From Brachypterus glaber (Eukaryota; Arthropoda; Insecta; Coleoptera; Kateretidae): 64,000 nucleotides of DNA. Below the pieces are notes generated by a model. It was not told the origin of the DNA and did not search any database. It saw nothing but the letters and a program-made list of their open reading frames with translations. The stretch lies in assembly GCA_958510825.1 (NCBI GenBank), contig OY294047.1, positions 4,650,001 to 4,714,000 on the forward strand. The letters are read 5' to 3'. Positions 43,960 through 54,125 of this stretch are shown here, in pieces. Within the stretch, counting starts at the first letter, position 1, and every line of letters starts with the position of its first letter. The translations under genes and the position numbers were made by a program.

Positions 43960-44815
43960 CACATAATTTCTCTGTGAGCTAAATTTAGGTAACTTTTTTC
44001 CCTTTACTTTATTTAAACTCATTTAATTGATTGCCAAACTCTGAAAAGCAATCGCACTCAGATCAGGATAGTTCTAAAACTGTAAGTTTAAGTCCAAACT
44101 CAAGGCTTATACATTGTATAATATACTCAATACATGTATAATATACAAGTATTAGTTAATTTTTTAGCAATGATTGCTCTACGTTGCTAACTTTGATTAC
44201 ACTAAATCATACCTCTGCAAAATTCAGCCGTTTTTCCCGTAACCTTTATTATAAACTCATTTAATTCTGAAAGACCAACTCATTTATATTAGAATAGTTC
44301 TGAAAGTGTACATTTTATTTTAAAAGTCCAAACAAACTGATTTAATTGTTGCCAAAGTCTGAAACACAATTTCACTCAGATCTGATCTGATCATCAAGTT
44401 TATTTTTTCCACATAAATCAAGGCTATACAAGTAATTTTTAATAATTTTGGTAATGATTGCCCTACGATTGATTAACAGTTGCTTACTCACATTAGATCA
44501 CATCCTTACTGTGCTAGCAAAATAAAACTTTTTCCGGTTTACTATATTATAAACTCATTTAATTGATTGCCAAATTCTGGAACACAATCTCACTCAGATC
44601 AGGATAGTTGCAAGAATGTAAGTTTACTTTTGCTACATAAACCAAGGCTACAAACAAGTAATTTTAAATTATTTGGTAATGATTGCCCTACGATTGATTA
44701 ACAGTTGCTTACTCACATTAGATCACATCCTTACTGTGCTAGCAAAATAAAACTTTTTCCGGTTTACTATATTATAAACTCATTTAATTGATTGCCAAAT
44801 TCTGGAATAGTCTAA
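43960..44815. repeat. Diverged tandem repeat, ~225-bp unit
   Basis: The last two units are nearly identical: CCCTACGATTGATTAACAGT begins at 44461 and 44686 (225 bp apart) and both continue to TTTAATTGATTGCCAAATTCTGG. Earlier, more diverged units contain ACTCATTTAATTGATTGCC and CACTCAGATCAGGATAGTT near 44020, and CACTCAGATCTGATCTGATC near 44370. Non-coding. Confidence 0.75.
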
Positions 44816-46434
44816 GAGCCCATGGCCGGCTACCTGTATGTATTTGACCAGACCTGAGTTTTTGTACGTTAAGGCCCCTATACCTACCATACATAAGTAG
44901 GGGACTCACTAAGCTCAAAGTGGTGGACGCGTCGAGCGCTCAGGTAAGACAGGTATCGATTTTTGACTAATTTTAAATCCATTTGACCACGTCTGCCGTT
45001 TTAAAATTTGAAAATATATTATTATTACTATCGGAAAATAAGAATGGCAGACCATTATCGCGCATTTTACTTTGTGGCAGACAATTTTGAAAATGCTAAA
45101 AAAAATAAAATTTTGAAAGTATTTGACCAGATCTGCCATTGATATATTTTATTTATTATAGTCTTAAAAACTTATATTGAACACGGCAGACGTCTACATT
45201 GCGTGCACACATCAACAAATAATAAAATCTTAGCTACTATCCGACCAGATGGTTGGCACAGACTTTATACAGCTATCTCTCTTCTTTTTCCTATGTATTA
45301 CTATTGTACTCATTCTAGCCTATTCTCTTACAGTTATATTACTAGCATTCGAATAATGGAGGGTTTATACCTGGAAGGGCCTTGTAACAACCCCAACGTA
45401 ACGGCTCACTATGGGACGAACCGGGCCGTAAGCCGGACATCATACTTTTCTTGAAAACGATAACTGGGATTTTGATAAAATTTGGTATGCAGCCATTTTT
45501 AGGTACGACAAAACATTTTAACTAGGTTTCGTTTTTGGGAAAAAATCTGGAAATCTGGAAAATCTGGAAAACTTAAAAAAAAATAAATTTATTTTTCTTT
45601 TATATGGTTAATTACCATTTAGTGTACAAAAAAGATATTTAGCTATGTATTTAATACGGTTTGGAAAAAATCTCCAAAATGTGTGTATCTTGTAAAATTA
45701 TAATTTTAGCTAATAAATTTGGCATTTTCGAGAAAAAGTAAAACATTTAGCCAAGTATTGAGTATGAAAAAAGTCCAAACGAAAATAAAATAAAGCAGCA
45801 CTATGTATTTTATAAAATTCACGAAACACGAGGTATCTGTATGAACGTTCACAAATATACTGTAAACATCAGGCAATAGCCGCACTATGGAACGAACCGG
45901 GCCATAGGTTGGACATCGGGTAAAAAACAAAAATTCAAAAATAGGGGTTTAAATTTGGTTTTATTATATTTAATCATATTATACATTGAGTGCAGGCAAA
46001 ATTTTCATGTATAATTAAGGTTAGCCAGAAAAATTAGCGCTTATATAGATGTCTAAATTATGCTTACGAAAATTTGTAGTCTTTTTTTTTCTTATCATAC
46101 AATATAATCTTTTCCTATTAATTGCGTAATAATAACATTAAAGTGTATTATAAAAAAAATAAAATATTATGTACATCTCCTATTTTTTGTTTTATCGATT
46201 TTTTTTAATTTTCCGACATTTAAATGTTTTTTGTTAAAGTCCCGCAAAGTCCCGCAAATTTGTTATTACTACAATATAGTGGACTAAGTAAGGAAAAAAA
46301 TGATGTAGAGATCAGACCCCAGAACCCCTTTAATTTAAATTTTTGTGTTAAAAAACAACTAAAAAAAAATTACTTTTTACATAGACTTTTACAGATATTC
46401 TTTGTGGTGGATAAATTTATTGGGAAATTACGTT
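44816..46434. other. Interval with minor repeats, no gene recognised
   Basis: The motif CACTATGGRACGAACCGGGCC occurs at about 45408 and 45881 in direct orientation. AATCTGGAAAATCTGGAAAA lies near 45543. The frames at 44915-45139, 45203-45454, 45706-45930 and 46224-46457 show no motif and overlap low-complexity sequence. Confidence 0.35.
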
Positions 46435-46569
46435 ATTATACTATTCACAGTCCGTAAGCGTCTGTTCATCCGCCCGTCTGTCCGTGCCATGTCACTTTTT
46501 TGTGGACAAGATAACTCAAGAACGAATAATCCGATCGACTCAAAATTTTCAGGAAAAATCAAGTTCTAT
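46435..46569 (+). repeat. GTCC/GTCT-core repeat (copy 6), cut by the assembly gap
   Basis: TATACTATTCACAGTCCGTA, CCGCCCGTCTGTCCGTG, GATAACTCAAGAACGAATAA and GGAAAAATCAAGTTCTAT stop at the run of N. The repeat very probably continues into the gap. Confidence 0.7.
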
Positions 46570-46769
46570 NNNNNNNNNNNNNNNNNNNNNNNNNNNNNNN
46601 NNNNNNNNNNNNNNNNNNNNNNNNNNNNNNNNNNNNNNNNNNNNNNNNNNNNNNNNNNNNNNNNNNNNNNNNNNNNNNNNNNNNNNNNNNNNNNNNNNNN
46701 NNNNNNNNNNNNNNNNNNNNNNNNNNNNNNNNNNNNNNNNNNNNNNNNNNNNNNNNNNNNNNNNNNNNN
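46570..46769. other. Assembly gap, 200 N
   Basis: Exactly 200 undetermined bases, probably a fixed-size placeholder. Frames that read through it (46402-46818 and neighbours) are artefacts. Confidence 0.98.
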
Positions 46770-47159
46770 GGTTCAAGGAGGACTCAAATTAGTAAATGGC
46801 TGGGATTGCCTGGGGTGACAAAAAGGGCAGGAAATGGCCTAGTTGTCCGGCTTTGGCCAACCCAAAAATTTACTACTACTACTAGCCGTGAAGGGATATT
46901 CGGGCTCCTACAAAACCCTAAATGAAAGTACCAAATTTAATACCACTAAAACCCAGCGCGCTCTTTTCCCGTATACCAATATCTATACGTGAATACAATG
47001 AAGCGGGAGGGGTTAAAACAAAAACCTTTACAAATGCAAAAATATTGAATTTGTAAAGCAGTGTTATTACTTAAACATTTGTAAAAATGCAAAAAATAAA
47101 TGTAGTTATTTTATTTAATCCAATTTATCAAGGTTTACATAATATTTCTATAGTAAATT
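46770..47159. other. Interval with no recognised feature
   Basis: Begins directly after the gap with GGTTCAAGGAGGACTCAAAT and AAAAGGGCAGGAAATGGCCT; (CTA)n near 46870. Too short to identify. Confidence 0.35.
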
Positions 47160-47358
47160 ATATCTATATTTTTTCTTAAAACTGAGTTACTATATGCGAT
47201 GCAATTTATTTCAAGTACACACGATATATTTTTCAAGAAAGTAACGTAATTTTCGCTGAGGATGGCAAGAAGCACGTTTAAAGGTCTTATAATTTTCCCG
47301 AGTTTCTTTATTGTAGAAACATCTTCACAAATCCATCAAATAAAAATATAAAATTCCA
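47160..47358 (+). repeat. ~200-bp direct duplicate of 48730-48955
   Basis: TATGCGATGCAATTTATTTC, ATATATTTTTCAAGAAAGTA and ATCTTCACAAATCCATCAAAT correspond in order to TATATGATGCAATTTATTTT, ATATTTTTCAAGAAGGTGAC and ACATACAAATCCATCAAATA at 48790-48945. Either a repeat family or an old segmental duplication. Confidence 0.55.
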
Positions 47359-47361
<3 letters not shown>

Positions 47362-47392
<31 letters not shown>

Positions 47393-47810
47393 AAGTTTGT
47401 TCAGGCTAAGGGCAAGCCCTATTGAGCCTATAATACTATGCATATACAGTTAAGTTAAAATATAAATTTAAAACAGAGAAAAAAATAAAAAAAATAAAAA
47501 AAGAAAAACAAATAAATATTTAGTTCCAAAATTCATCTAGCCTATTCTTGAAGGTATTAAGCGATGGGGCCTGGACCACATACTCAGGCAGCGAATTCCA
47601 CTCATTACGAATGCGGCAAGACCAAAAATGCTGACGGAAAGAAGTTCGATAATAATCATGAGCTATTCTGAGTGAATGACCACGGAGGCGCGGATCATTA
47701 TTAATCGTAAACATATGACACATGTCAGTACCAAAGAGATTGTGTAAAGCTCTATAGACTAAAATTAGGTTACCACGTTTTCTTTCATGCTTGAAATATC
47801 AAAATATGTT
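47362..47810 (-). mobile_element. 5'-truncated LINE copy with (TAA)n tail
   Basis: On the minus strand the order is coding fragment, 3' UTR ending CTCAATAGGGCTTGCCCTTA...AACAAACTTTA, then a (TAA)n tail at 47362-47392. Same general family as the LINE at 18338. Confidence 0.8.
47520..47798 (-). pseudogene. LINE reverse transcriptase, extreme C-terminus
   Basis: The open frame on the minus strand extends upstream of its first Met: KHERKRGNLILVYRALHNLF precedes MCHMFTINNDPRLRGHSLRI, followed by RTSFRQHFWSCRIRNEWNSL and PEYVVQAPSLNTFKNRLDEF. It aligns with the last third of the LINE protein at 18338 (RLKRGSLIMAYRLVHNNF, NTDRRLRGHTYK, AWNSLPQSVVDAPSINTFKN). The two are clearly homologous but diverged, so they derive from different source elements or subfamilies. 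Truncated at about 47800; non-functional. Confidence 0.85.
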
Positions 47811-48214
47811 AAATAACAATTGGAAAGGAATATAATTTAAAATTTAAGATAAAGCATATTCAAGCATAAACGAATTTCTTAAAAAAGCAAATAAAGTCAA
47901 CCCTCCTCCCTTATAATGAAACTCTCTAAGCTTTGACTTTGATTTTATTATATGCAAAGAAGGATATCATTTTAAAAGTGAGTTTTGGGCTAAAAAAAGT
48001 GCAAAATGATGAAAAGAAAATTTGTGTTATAGTAAACGTGACAACTACGCACTATTCTTAAAAAAATAATAATATTAAAAGTCCAAACCAATTTTGTTAA
48101 GGAGAGAATTTCCAACCATTTTTAGTAAGATAATTTTTTTATTATATTAATAACTTGGCTAATAAAATAATATAAAATAATTTCTTTATTATATTTAAAG
48201 TAGGCGAAAAATGT

Positions 48215-48702
48215 AACTATAGTCCGTCCAATTATGCAAGTTGATGGTCGTTAAAGCTAATAAAAGAAGAGAAAGTTACATAAAAAATGGTTATACTTAA
48301 TGTTATTTTGTATGGTATTGAAAAAGGTACTTTTCTGGTTTATTCTCCATACACTCACACTAAATTAGCATATTCTACATATTGTACAAACGTAAATTAT
48401 ATTGAACACAAGGAAAACGTCAAATTTTTAGGTTTACAATTACATCTTAAGGCCTTTCCAGAGGCTCGCATAACAACCATTACAAGATACACGATGACAC
48501 ATCAAGCCAATCCTGATATCGCATTCTTATGTACTATGCTTGTTATGCGAGTCTTTGGATATGCCCTTTCCAGGAAAACAGTACCGACATCTGTTAAATT
48601 TTTGATACACTACGAATTATGCATAATTTGCTATTTATGCGCTCTGTGGGGTAAAACGATCCGAGTCCCTTACTATCTTGCATAGCTGGACGGAGTATAG
48701 TT
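48215..48702. mobile_element. Inverted-repeat element with AACTATAGTCCGTCC termini
   Basis: The left end AACTATAGTCCGTCCAATTA...TGCAAG mirrors the right end CTTGCATAGCTGGACGGAGT...ATAGTT. The interior matches 33258-33400 and 7615-7740. The 132-codon frame 48287-48685 spans most of the interior; it has no recognisable domain and neither partner copy keeps it open, so I treat it as a chance frame. Superfamily unknown. Confidence 0.72.
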
Positions 48703-48729
48703 ATTTCATCTGAATTATATAGGTTTCAA

Positions 48730-48955
48730 AATATTTCCTTACTAAATTAACTATACCACGCTCCAAATTGAGTAAATATCTACACGTAAGTATATGATGC
48801 AATTTATTTTAAGTAAACGCGGTATATTTTTCAAGAAGGTGACATAATATTTGCTTAGTATGGAAAAAGAACACATTTTAAGATCCTATAATCTTCTTGA
48901 GTTTCCTATTGTAAAACCATACATACAAATCCATCAAATAACAATGTATAGAAGT
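48730..48955 (+). repeat. ~200-bp direct duplicate of 47160-47358
   Basis: See 47160. The minus frame 48906-49124 begins in this repeat and runs into the miniature element at 49076; not a gene. Confidence 0.5.
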
Positions 48956-49075
48956 CATGTGATTCTTCGAATATTACAGCATACCCTCCGCAACGAGTAG
49001 AAATATTTACAATATTAACGACTAAAGCACACTCACACACAGAACAAAAATATTCTAGTATAAAGTATTTGTGAT

Positions 49076-49236
49076 ATAGTTCTCCACACGGTAATATAGC
49101 TCCGACAAAAGGGGGAGGTATCAAGGAACGGGCAGCGAGCTCTCTTCTTTACGTCATAAGCGTGCATGCGTGCAAGTGAGAGGCACACACATTCCTTGAT
49201 TATTTTTTATAGCCACACATCCGTGTGGAGAACTAT
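49076..49236. mobile_element. 161-bp MITE with perfect 16-bp inverted termini
   Basis: ATAGTTCTCCACACGG at the left is the exact complement of CCGTGTGGAGAACTAT at the right. The interior (GGGGGAGGTATCAAGGAACG, GCGTGCATGCGTGCAAGTGA) is the inverse of the copies at 25632 and 32153. Relatively GC-rich. Non-autonomous. Confidence 0.82.
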
Positions 49237-49469
49237 AATTCTGGTAGATACTTGTTGCTAGTATAAAAATACTAAATAAAAAATATTAACTCATTAAAAA
49301 AATACTGATGCCAACAAAATAATACTTTCCCCTATAGGCCTAGGTTCATTTAAATCAACAACAATTTTTTTTTAATCAAAATAAAAAGTTTTTCAAAAAA
49401 AAATTTTTTTTCAAAAAAAGTTTCTTTTTTCGTAAAACGAAAAATAAATTGAAAACAAAAAGTTTTCTT

Positions 49470-49644
49470 TAAATTTATAATAGTGCCTGTAATAATAATG
49501 TGATGAACCTAATTGTTTCCAATTTACTTTTAACATTATTAGTTATCGTGTCCCTTATAATATATAGCTTAAATCACTATAATTTGCCACTGTTACCAAA
49601 TATCTTATAATGTATAGCGCAGAGCCCACTAATTTCTTTCCGTG
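49470..49644. repeat. Right-hand fragment of the 424-bp element
   Basis: AAATTTATAATAGTGCCTGT through AATTTCTTTCCGTG matches the last 175 bp of the elements at 41008 and 55086, with a few substitutions and one internal difference. The right flank is TA. Confidence 0.8.
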
Positions 49645-50302
49645 TAGACGCAATAACAATTTTGAAAATTTGAGGTTGTCCTATAATACTTATCTAACTC
49701 TAGGATTACAAAGAGCATGAAAAATGTTATGTCTGAAATATTCATAAAATAAATTTGAAAAATTATTAAATCACAATTCAAAAGGGAAAAATTTAAAATG
49801 AAATATAAGAAAAGTATTTTAGCATATTTTTCTGACAGTGAGCACGAGCGATTTCCTTTTGAAAAGGTAAAGAAAAACTGTTTAACTTATCTTAAAAGTC
49901 AAATATTATTTTTGGATTATTTAAACTATTGTATGAAAATCTCATCATGTTAGATAAATAACTATTAAAAAAATCACATTTCTTTAAAAAGAAGATTAAA
50001 TTTATTATAGTTGAATATTACATTTAGTCTGCGGATTTAAACTTTTTATTTCGAAAACTCTTGTAAACAACAAATCTAAAACGCAAAAGCGTTTGAAAAC
50101 ATTTATATTTTAGAAGAGCAGACTGATATTGTTTTAAATGCCACCCAAACCCAATTTCATGTTCCTAGTTTAACGAGTTAGCAATATATGGACTTAAACT
50201 GACTTTTTAACCGACTTCCAAAAAGGAGGAGGTTATCAATTCAACGTGTGACTTTTTTATGTTTGTTTGATAGGTTGATTGGTTTTGTTTCAAATGACAA
50301 TT
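49645..50302. other. Interval with no gene recognised
   Basis: Includes CCGACTTCCAAAAAGGAGGA at about 50211, a string that recurs widely in insect repeats as far as I recall. Similar ATGCCACCCAAACCCAATTT and ATGGCACCCATACCAAATTT strings occur at about 50139 and 51083, on either side of the next element. Confidence 0.4.
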
Positions 50303-51079
50303 CACTCACCGCAGTAATGAGAAGAATCCAGCGCATGCGCACTGATTTTCTTATTTTGTTTTGACGTATGCCAAAAATTATTTTAAAGTTATGTAAAATT
50401 CTTTTGCAGAAATTTACAAAAATATCTACTTTTTTCTTATGCATATTGTTACACCAGGCGAGCATTTATTTTTTAATTAGCTAAAGCTAAATTATTTAGC
50501 CTAAATATAATCCTATTTGATTCTTAAAATATATCGCCTTCTAAATTCTGAAATATCGTATCTGAAAAATGCCTCCCATTAAAAAAAACACCAAACCAGC
50601 AAACTACAAAACCAAACCATTATTAACGTAAACCAACGCCTCCCATTAAAAAAAAAAACACCAAACCAGCAAACTACCAAACCAAACTATTGTTAACGTA
50701 AACCAACGCCTCCCATTAAAAAAAACACCAAACCAGCAAACTACCAAACCAAACCATTGTTAACCTAAACCAACGCCCCCATTAAAAAAATCAAACAGAA
50801 ATTCGTGAGTGTTTCAACAATCTTTTGCTATATATTTTAACAAAAAAACTGGATTTTCCGCACCTAATTATTAAGACAGTAAGTTTTAGTAATAAAACCA
50901 GAAATCAGTGAAAAAATATATTTAATTTTTGTGGACCTGATGCGCACCGTAACCCCACTCAAATTAAACTATTTCATAAAACTACAACTGCCTAAACGGA
51001 AGCCACTTTTGATATCCATCAAAACAAAAATAATCAAACCAGTGCGCATGTGCTAGATTCTTCTCATTACTGCGGTGAG
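50303..51079. mobile_element. Inverted-repeat element containing a minisatellite
   Basis: CACTCACCGCAGTAATGAGA...AGCGCATGCGCACTG (50303-50346) mirrors CAGTGCGCATGTGCT...TCTCATTACTGCGGTGAG (to 51079); the arms extend inward through TTTTCTTATTTTGTTTTGA and its complement. A 67-70-bp tandem repeat lies in the middle. The frames over it (50241-50465 minus, 51050-51232 plus) follow the arms and are not genes. Confidence 0.72.
50571..50783 (+). repeat. 67-70-bp minisatellite, three units and a partial
   Basis: GCCTCCCATT begins units at 50571, 50638 and 50708, with a degenerate start at 50774. Each unit contains CACCAAACCAGCAAACTA and TTAACGTAAACCAAC. Length differences come from the poly-A run. 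Confidence 0.88.
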
Positions 51080-51182
51080 CAAATCGTTTCAAATGGCACC
51101 CATACCAAATTTCATATTTCAAGGTCGACCTCTCTGACAGGTGAGTCACTCATATCAAGTTTTATGTTTCTAGGTCGAGGTG

Positions 51183-51648
51183 GAGTGCCTTTATGTGAAG
51201 TTTTCTGTCAAGAAAAAGAGTGGAGACATTAAAAAAAATCTAGGCAAATTGCAAACCCGCAACCGTGTTTTAAGGCTTTTCCGAATAACCTATTTAAAGT
51301 CAACATATATTTTTAAGGTTATTTATCAGGATATATTTTTACGGTGGCGTTGCAAACATAGATTGTTATACCTCGTATATTTCAAAATATTTTCTTTTTC
51401 TTCAATTGGCATTTATCATATTTTTCCTCTATTTGTAATACAAATGTGGTTTCAAATAAATGGTACATATTTCTCTCCGCCTTAGTAAAATTTAAAAACC
51501 ATTTTCTTTGAAAGTCTGGGCTCCTGTAATTTGTGACAATGTCATCTAATTTCAAAGCACAGTTACCAACTAACAAATAACAATTTTTGTTACGTTTTCT
51601 TTTTGTCTCCACTCTTTATTGACAGAAAACGTCACATAAAGGCACTCT
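51183..51648. mobile_element. 466-bp inverted-repeat element, GAGTGCCTTTATGTGA termini
   Basis: GAGTGCCTTTATGTGAAGTT...AGAGTGGAGAC at 51183-51230 mirrors GTCTCCACTCT...ACGTCACATAAAGGCACTC at 51605-51648. The frames 51180-51485 (plus) and 51382-51612 (minus) overlap inside it and have no motif. Confidence 0.72.
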
Positions 51649-52029
51649 AGGCCGAGGCATTTAAGTTTAAATATGACCTTGAACTGACTTTTAAATAGGC
51701 GGGTCAACTGGTTTTATTTAATACCAAATTTCATGTTTTCTTTAAACTTGAATTTTTCGCTTTTGGATTTTTTTTTTTGAAAAATTCACACTTCATTATT
51801 ATTATGTCATTCAACCAATCCAGTCACGAATCGGGTACATTTTTCAGCGAATCACCTATTTTTAAATCGAAAAAATCCCTGGTACTGAGGATTTTTTCCG
51901 TTACTATGTATTTTAGTTGCGGGTAACCAAGAAAATAATATTTGAACAATATCACAGCACCTATGAAAAGTACTGTCAAATTAGTTTGTGAATAAGTCAT
52001 TTGCGCGTCTTCATAGTAAACTTTTAAAA

Positions 52030-53262
52030 ATGGGCGATAGATTTGCTAGTATTTCTGAAGAAAATGTGGAAATAATTTTAAAATCAGCTGTGCCGGTTAA
52101 CACTGTGAGGACGAAAAATTCCATATGGAAGCAGTTTACTGAATTTTGCGAGGAAAAAGGTTATTTATTGGACAGCACAACCACAATCGATGAAATAGCA
52201 TCAGTATTAAAAACATGGGCTATAAATATGAGGAAAGTTAACGGGGAAGAATACAAAGAGTGTTCCGTAAAAACAATATGGAATACGACGGCAAAAATTT
52301 TACAGGAAAAATATTTTACCGAATACCAAAGAAGCTTTAATCCTTTTATAGATGTAGAGTTTTCGAACGCTAGAATGGCTAAAAACGCAATTAGAAAGCA
52401 ACTCCAATCAAACCCAGCGAAAAGAAAATTAAGTGCATCTGCTCTGGAGATGGACGAGTACCATTTAATGATTAACGCAAATGATGAAAATACTCCTAGT
52501 GGACTCCAGATGAAATTTTTTCACATCGCGTCTGTTGAATTAGCTTGACGCGGCGGCGAAGGTGTAAATTGTTTATTGGGGCATTTTCAAGAAGAAATGA
52601 AAAATAACGGTCAGAAATCTGGAAGAATTATTTACAATCCGGTATTTACGAAAACTTGTCAAGGAGGAGATCAAAAATGTAGTGACAATAAATGGCTTAC
52701 ACCAAATACCCAGAATGCTGATAAATGTCCTGTTCGATTATATAAAAAACTGGTAGAAAAACGGAATAAAAATATAATTACTAATCGATTTTTTTTAACT
52801 GCGAATCCTAACTGGAAAGAAACCGGAATATGGTACAAGAATAGCCCAGTTGGAAAAAATACTTTTTCTAAGTGGAATAAAATATCTGCGAAAAAGGCTG
52901 GATTGGACACAAAAAAGAGAAAAATTACAAATCATTCTAGTCGCGCCACAGTCATTTCAAATATGGTTAGGCAAGAAGTACAAGAGCAAGAATTAATAAA
53001 AATTAGTGGCCACTCAAGTTCCTCATCTATAAAGCCATATTTACAACTAAATGAAGAACATCATACCACCATATTAGATAAAGTTCGTTCATCTAATATA
53101 AAATCTAATTTAGCACCAGTACTACCTTTGGTACAAGACAAGAATTTAGCACAAGATAGGGCAACAACAACCATTAGTTCATCCTCAAGCATTATTGCAC
53201 CAAATACAAAACAAGGACTAAAATTTGAAAATTGTGTGTTTCACAATTGTACTTTTAATTAG
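52030..53262 (+). pseudogene. Crypton-type tyrosine recombinase with one in-frame TGA
   Basis: From ATG 52030 (AAAAATGG context) the frame runs 410 codons, interrupted only by TGA at codon 173. Residues 1-150 form the core-binding domain (TVRTKNSIWKQFTEFCEEKG at 25-44, then helices with WAINMRK and VKTIWNTTAKILQEKYF). The catalytic domain follows: RGGEG (R174), CPVRLYKKLVEKR (residues 233-245), NHSSRAT with H302 and R305, GHSSSSS with H328, and KPYLQL with Y337. The R-to-H (23) and H-to-Y (9) spacings equal those in Cre (R292, W315, Y324). This is the phage-integrase-like fold of ZMYM/KIAA1958-type and Crypton proteins. The C-terminus repeats FENCVFHNCTF. A CGA-to-TGA change would explain the stop. 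A host-domesticated gene is less likely given the stop. Confidence 0.85.
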
Positions 53263-53443
53263 CTTAATATAATATATTATAAAGAAACGTTTTAAAAATT
53301 GTTCTTGTGGTTATTTTCATTTTTAATTAAAGTTTATAATTTTGTTTATTTGAATTGTGAATTTGTCTTAACAAATACAACGCAACCTCATGTTTTTTTC
53401 GTCTAAGTTTGCTGTTTGTACTCCAAACCTTTTTGCTTATCAA

Positions 53444-53520
53444 GCACTCGACCCAGCGAATGCAAAAACCCCTCCCGCTACGCGGTCGTGGTTTTTATAT
53501 GCATTCACTGTGTCTCGTGC
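53444..53520. repeat. Imperfect hairpin downstream of the recombinase
   Basis: CGACCCAGCGAATGCA...AAAACC...CCGCTACGCGG...GGTTTTT...TGCATTCACTGTGTCTCG forms nested inverted blocks. It is GC-rich against the AT-rich surroundings. It could be a recombinase-binding region or a transcript-end structure; neither is shown. The frame 53390-53596 over it is not accepted. Confidence 0.5.
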
Positions 53521-53596
53521 GTTGCTAAGCAAAAAAGCTTTCGTAAATACAAACAACAAAATTAGCCGAAAAAATCCCTCGGTCTTGTTATATTAA

Positions 53597-53984
53597 CTAT
53601 GAAAATTGTTTAGGTTTCTTGTTTTATTGAACCTAGACCTACATGGTATAATATTCTTTTAGTGGCAGCAGTTTTTAACTTTGTAGCTCCAAAAAACCTT
53701 TTTTATTTAATATAATATATAATAATCACTATTCAGAATTTTATAATTTTATGACAAGTAAATTATAAGTATATTCAATCCTGTAAATTTTAAAATTCTT
53801 AAATACAAAAGTAAAAATTAAATGTAAAATGTAATATTATTTTTTAAATAGCTTAAAAAAATATTTAAATTGGCAAAGTAATTAGTATAATAATAATTAT
53901 AATTAAAAAAAAAAGCAGTTTCTGCCATGATTTGCTGGTAGAAGCACATGTGCGATTTTTTAGGTCGATAATAAAAAAGAATAG
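53597..53984. other. AT-rich interval, nothing recognised
   Basis: No motif in the frames overlapping it. Confidence 0.35.
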
Positions 53985-54125
53985 TATATTCTATAACTAG
54001 TATGGAATAGACAATATTCCGCACGAGCGGAAAGTTTGTCATACGAGCCGGCAGGCGAGTATGACGGTCCTGCGAGCGCGGAATGACTATTCCATACGTG
54101 CTGTAGACTATACTTTTTCTTCAAC
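53985..54125. repeat. Small palindromic repeat family (copy 2)
   Basis: TAGTATGGAATAGACAATATTCCGC...GCGGAATGACTATTCCATACGTG folds around a GC-rich centre (GAGCCGGCAGGCGAGTATGA). The right border ACTATACTTTTTCTTCAACT resembles 11852-11872. The frames on the minus strand here (53818-54042, 53960-54235) are chance frames. Confidence 0.55.

Larger units (their letters stand above)
51868..53579 (+). mobile_element. Crypton-like tyrosine-recombinase element (proposed boundaries)
   Basis: The recombinase gene lies between two copies of the 13-bp direct repeat CGAAAAAATCCCT (51868-51880 and 53567-53579). No terminal inverted repeats are visible, which fits Cryptons: these move through a circular intermediate by site-specific recombination and are bordered by short direct repeats. 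The left non-coding part is about 150 bp and the right about 300 bp, the latter with an imperfect hairpin at 53444-53520. The boundaries are inferred from the direct repeat only. Confidence 0.6.

Noticed and set aside
46402..46818. Frames of 75-138 codons through the N run
   Set aside because: They exist only because 200 undetermined bases contain no stop codon.
48287..48685. 132-codon frame, candidate unknown protein
   Set aside because: It lies between the inverted termini of the element at 48215. The related sequences at 7615 and 33258 do not keep the frame, and no domain is visible.
51988..52029. Upstream start (GTG at 51988) and restart (TTG at 52576) for the recombinase
   Set aside because: Neither is a normal eukaryotic start. 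The ATG at 52030 has a good context, and the second part is simply the same frame continuing after the TGA.
52546..52548. TGA as a selenocysteine or readthrough codon
   Set aside because: No structure resembling a selenocysteine insertion element was noticed, and the residue lies beside the catalytic Arg, where the family has ordinary residues. A C-to-T mutation is the simpler explanation.
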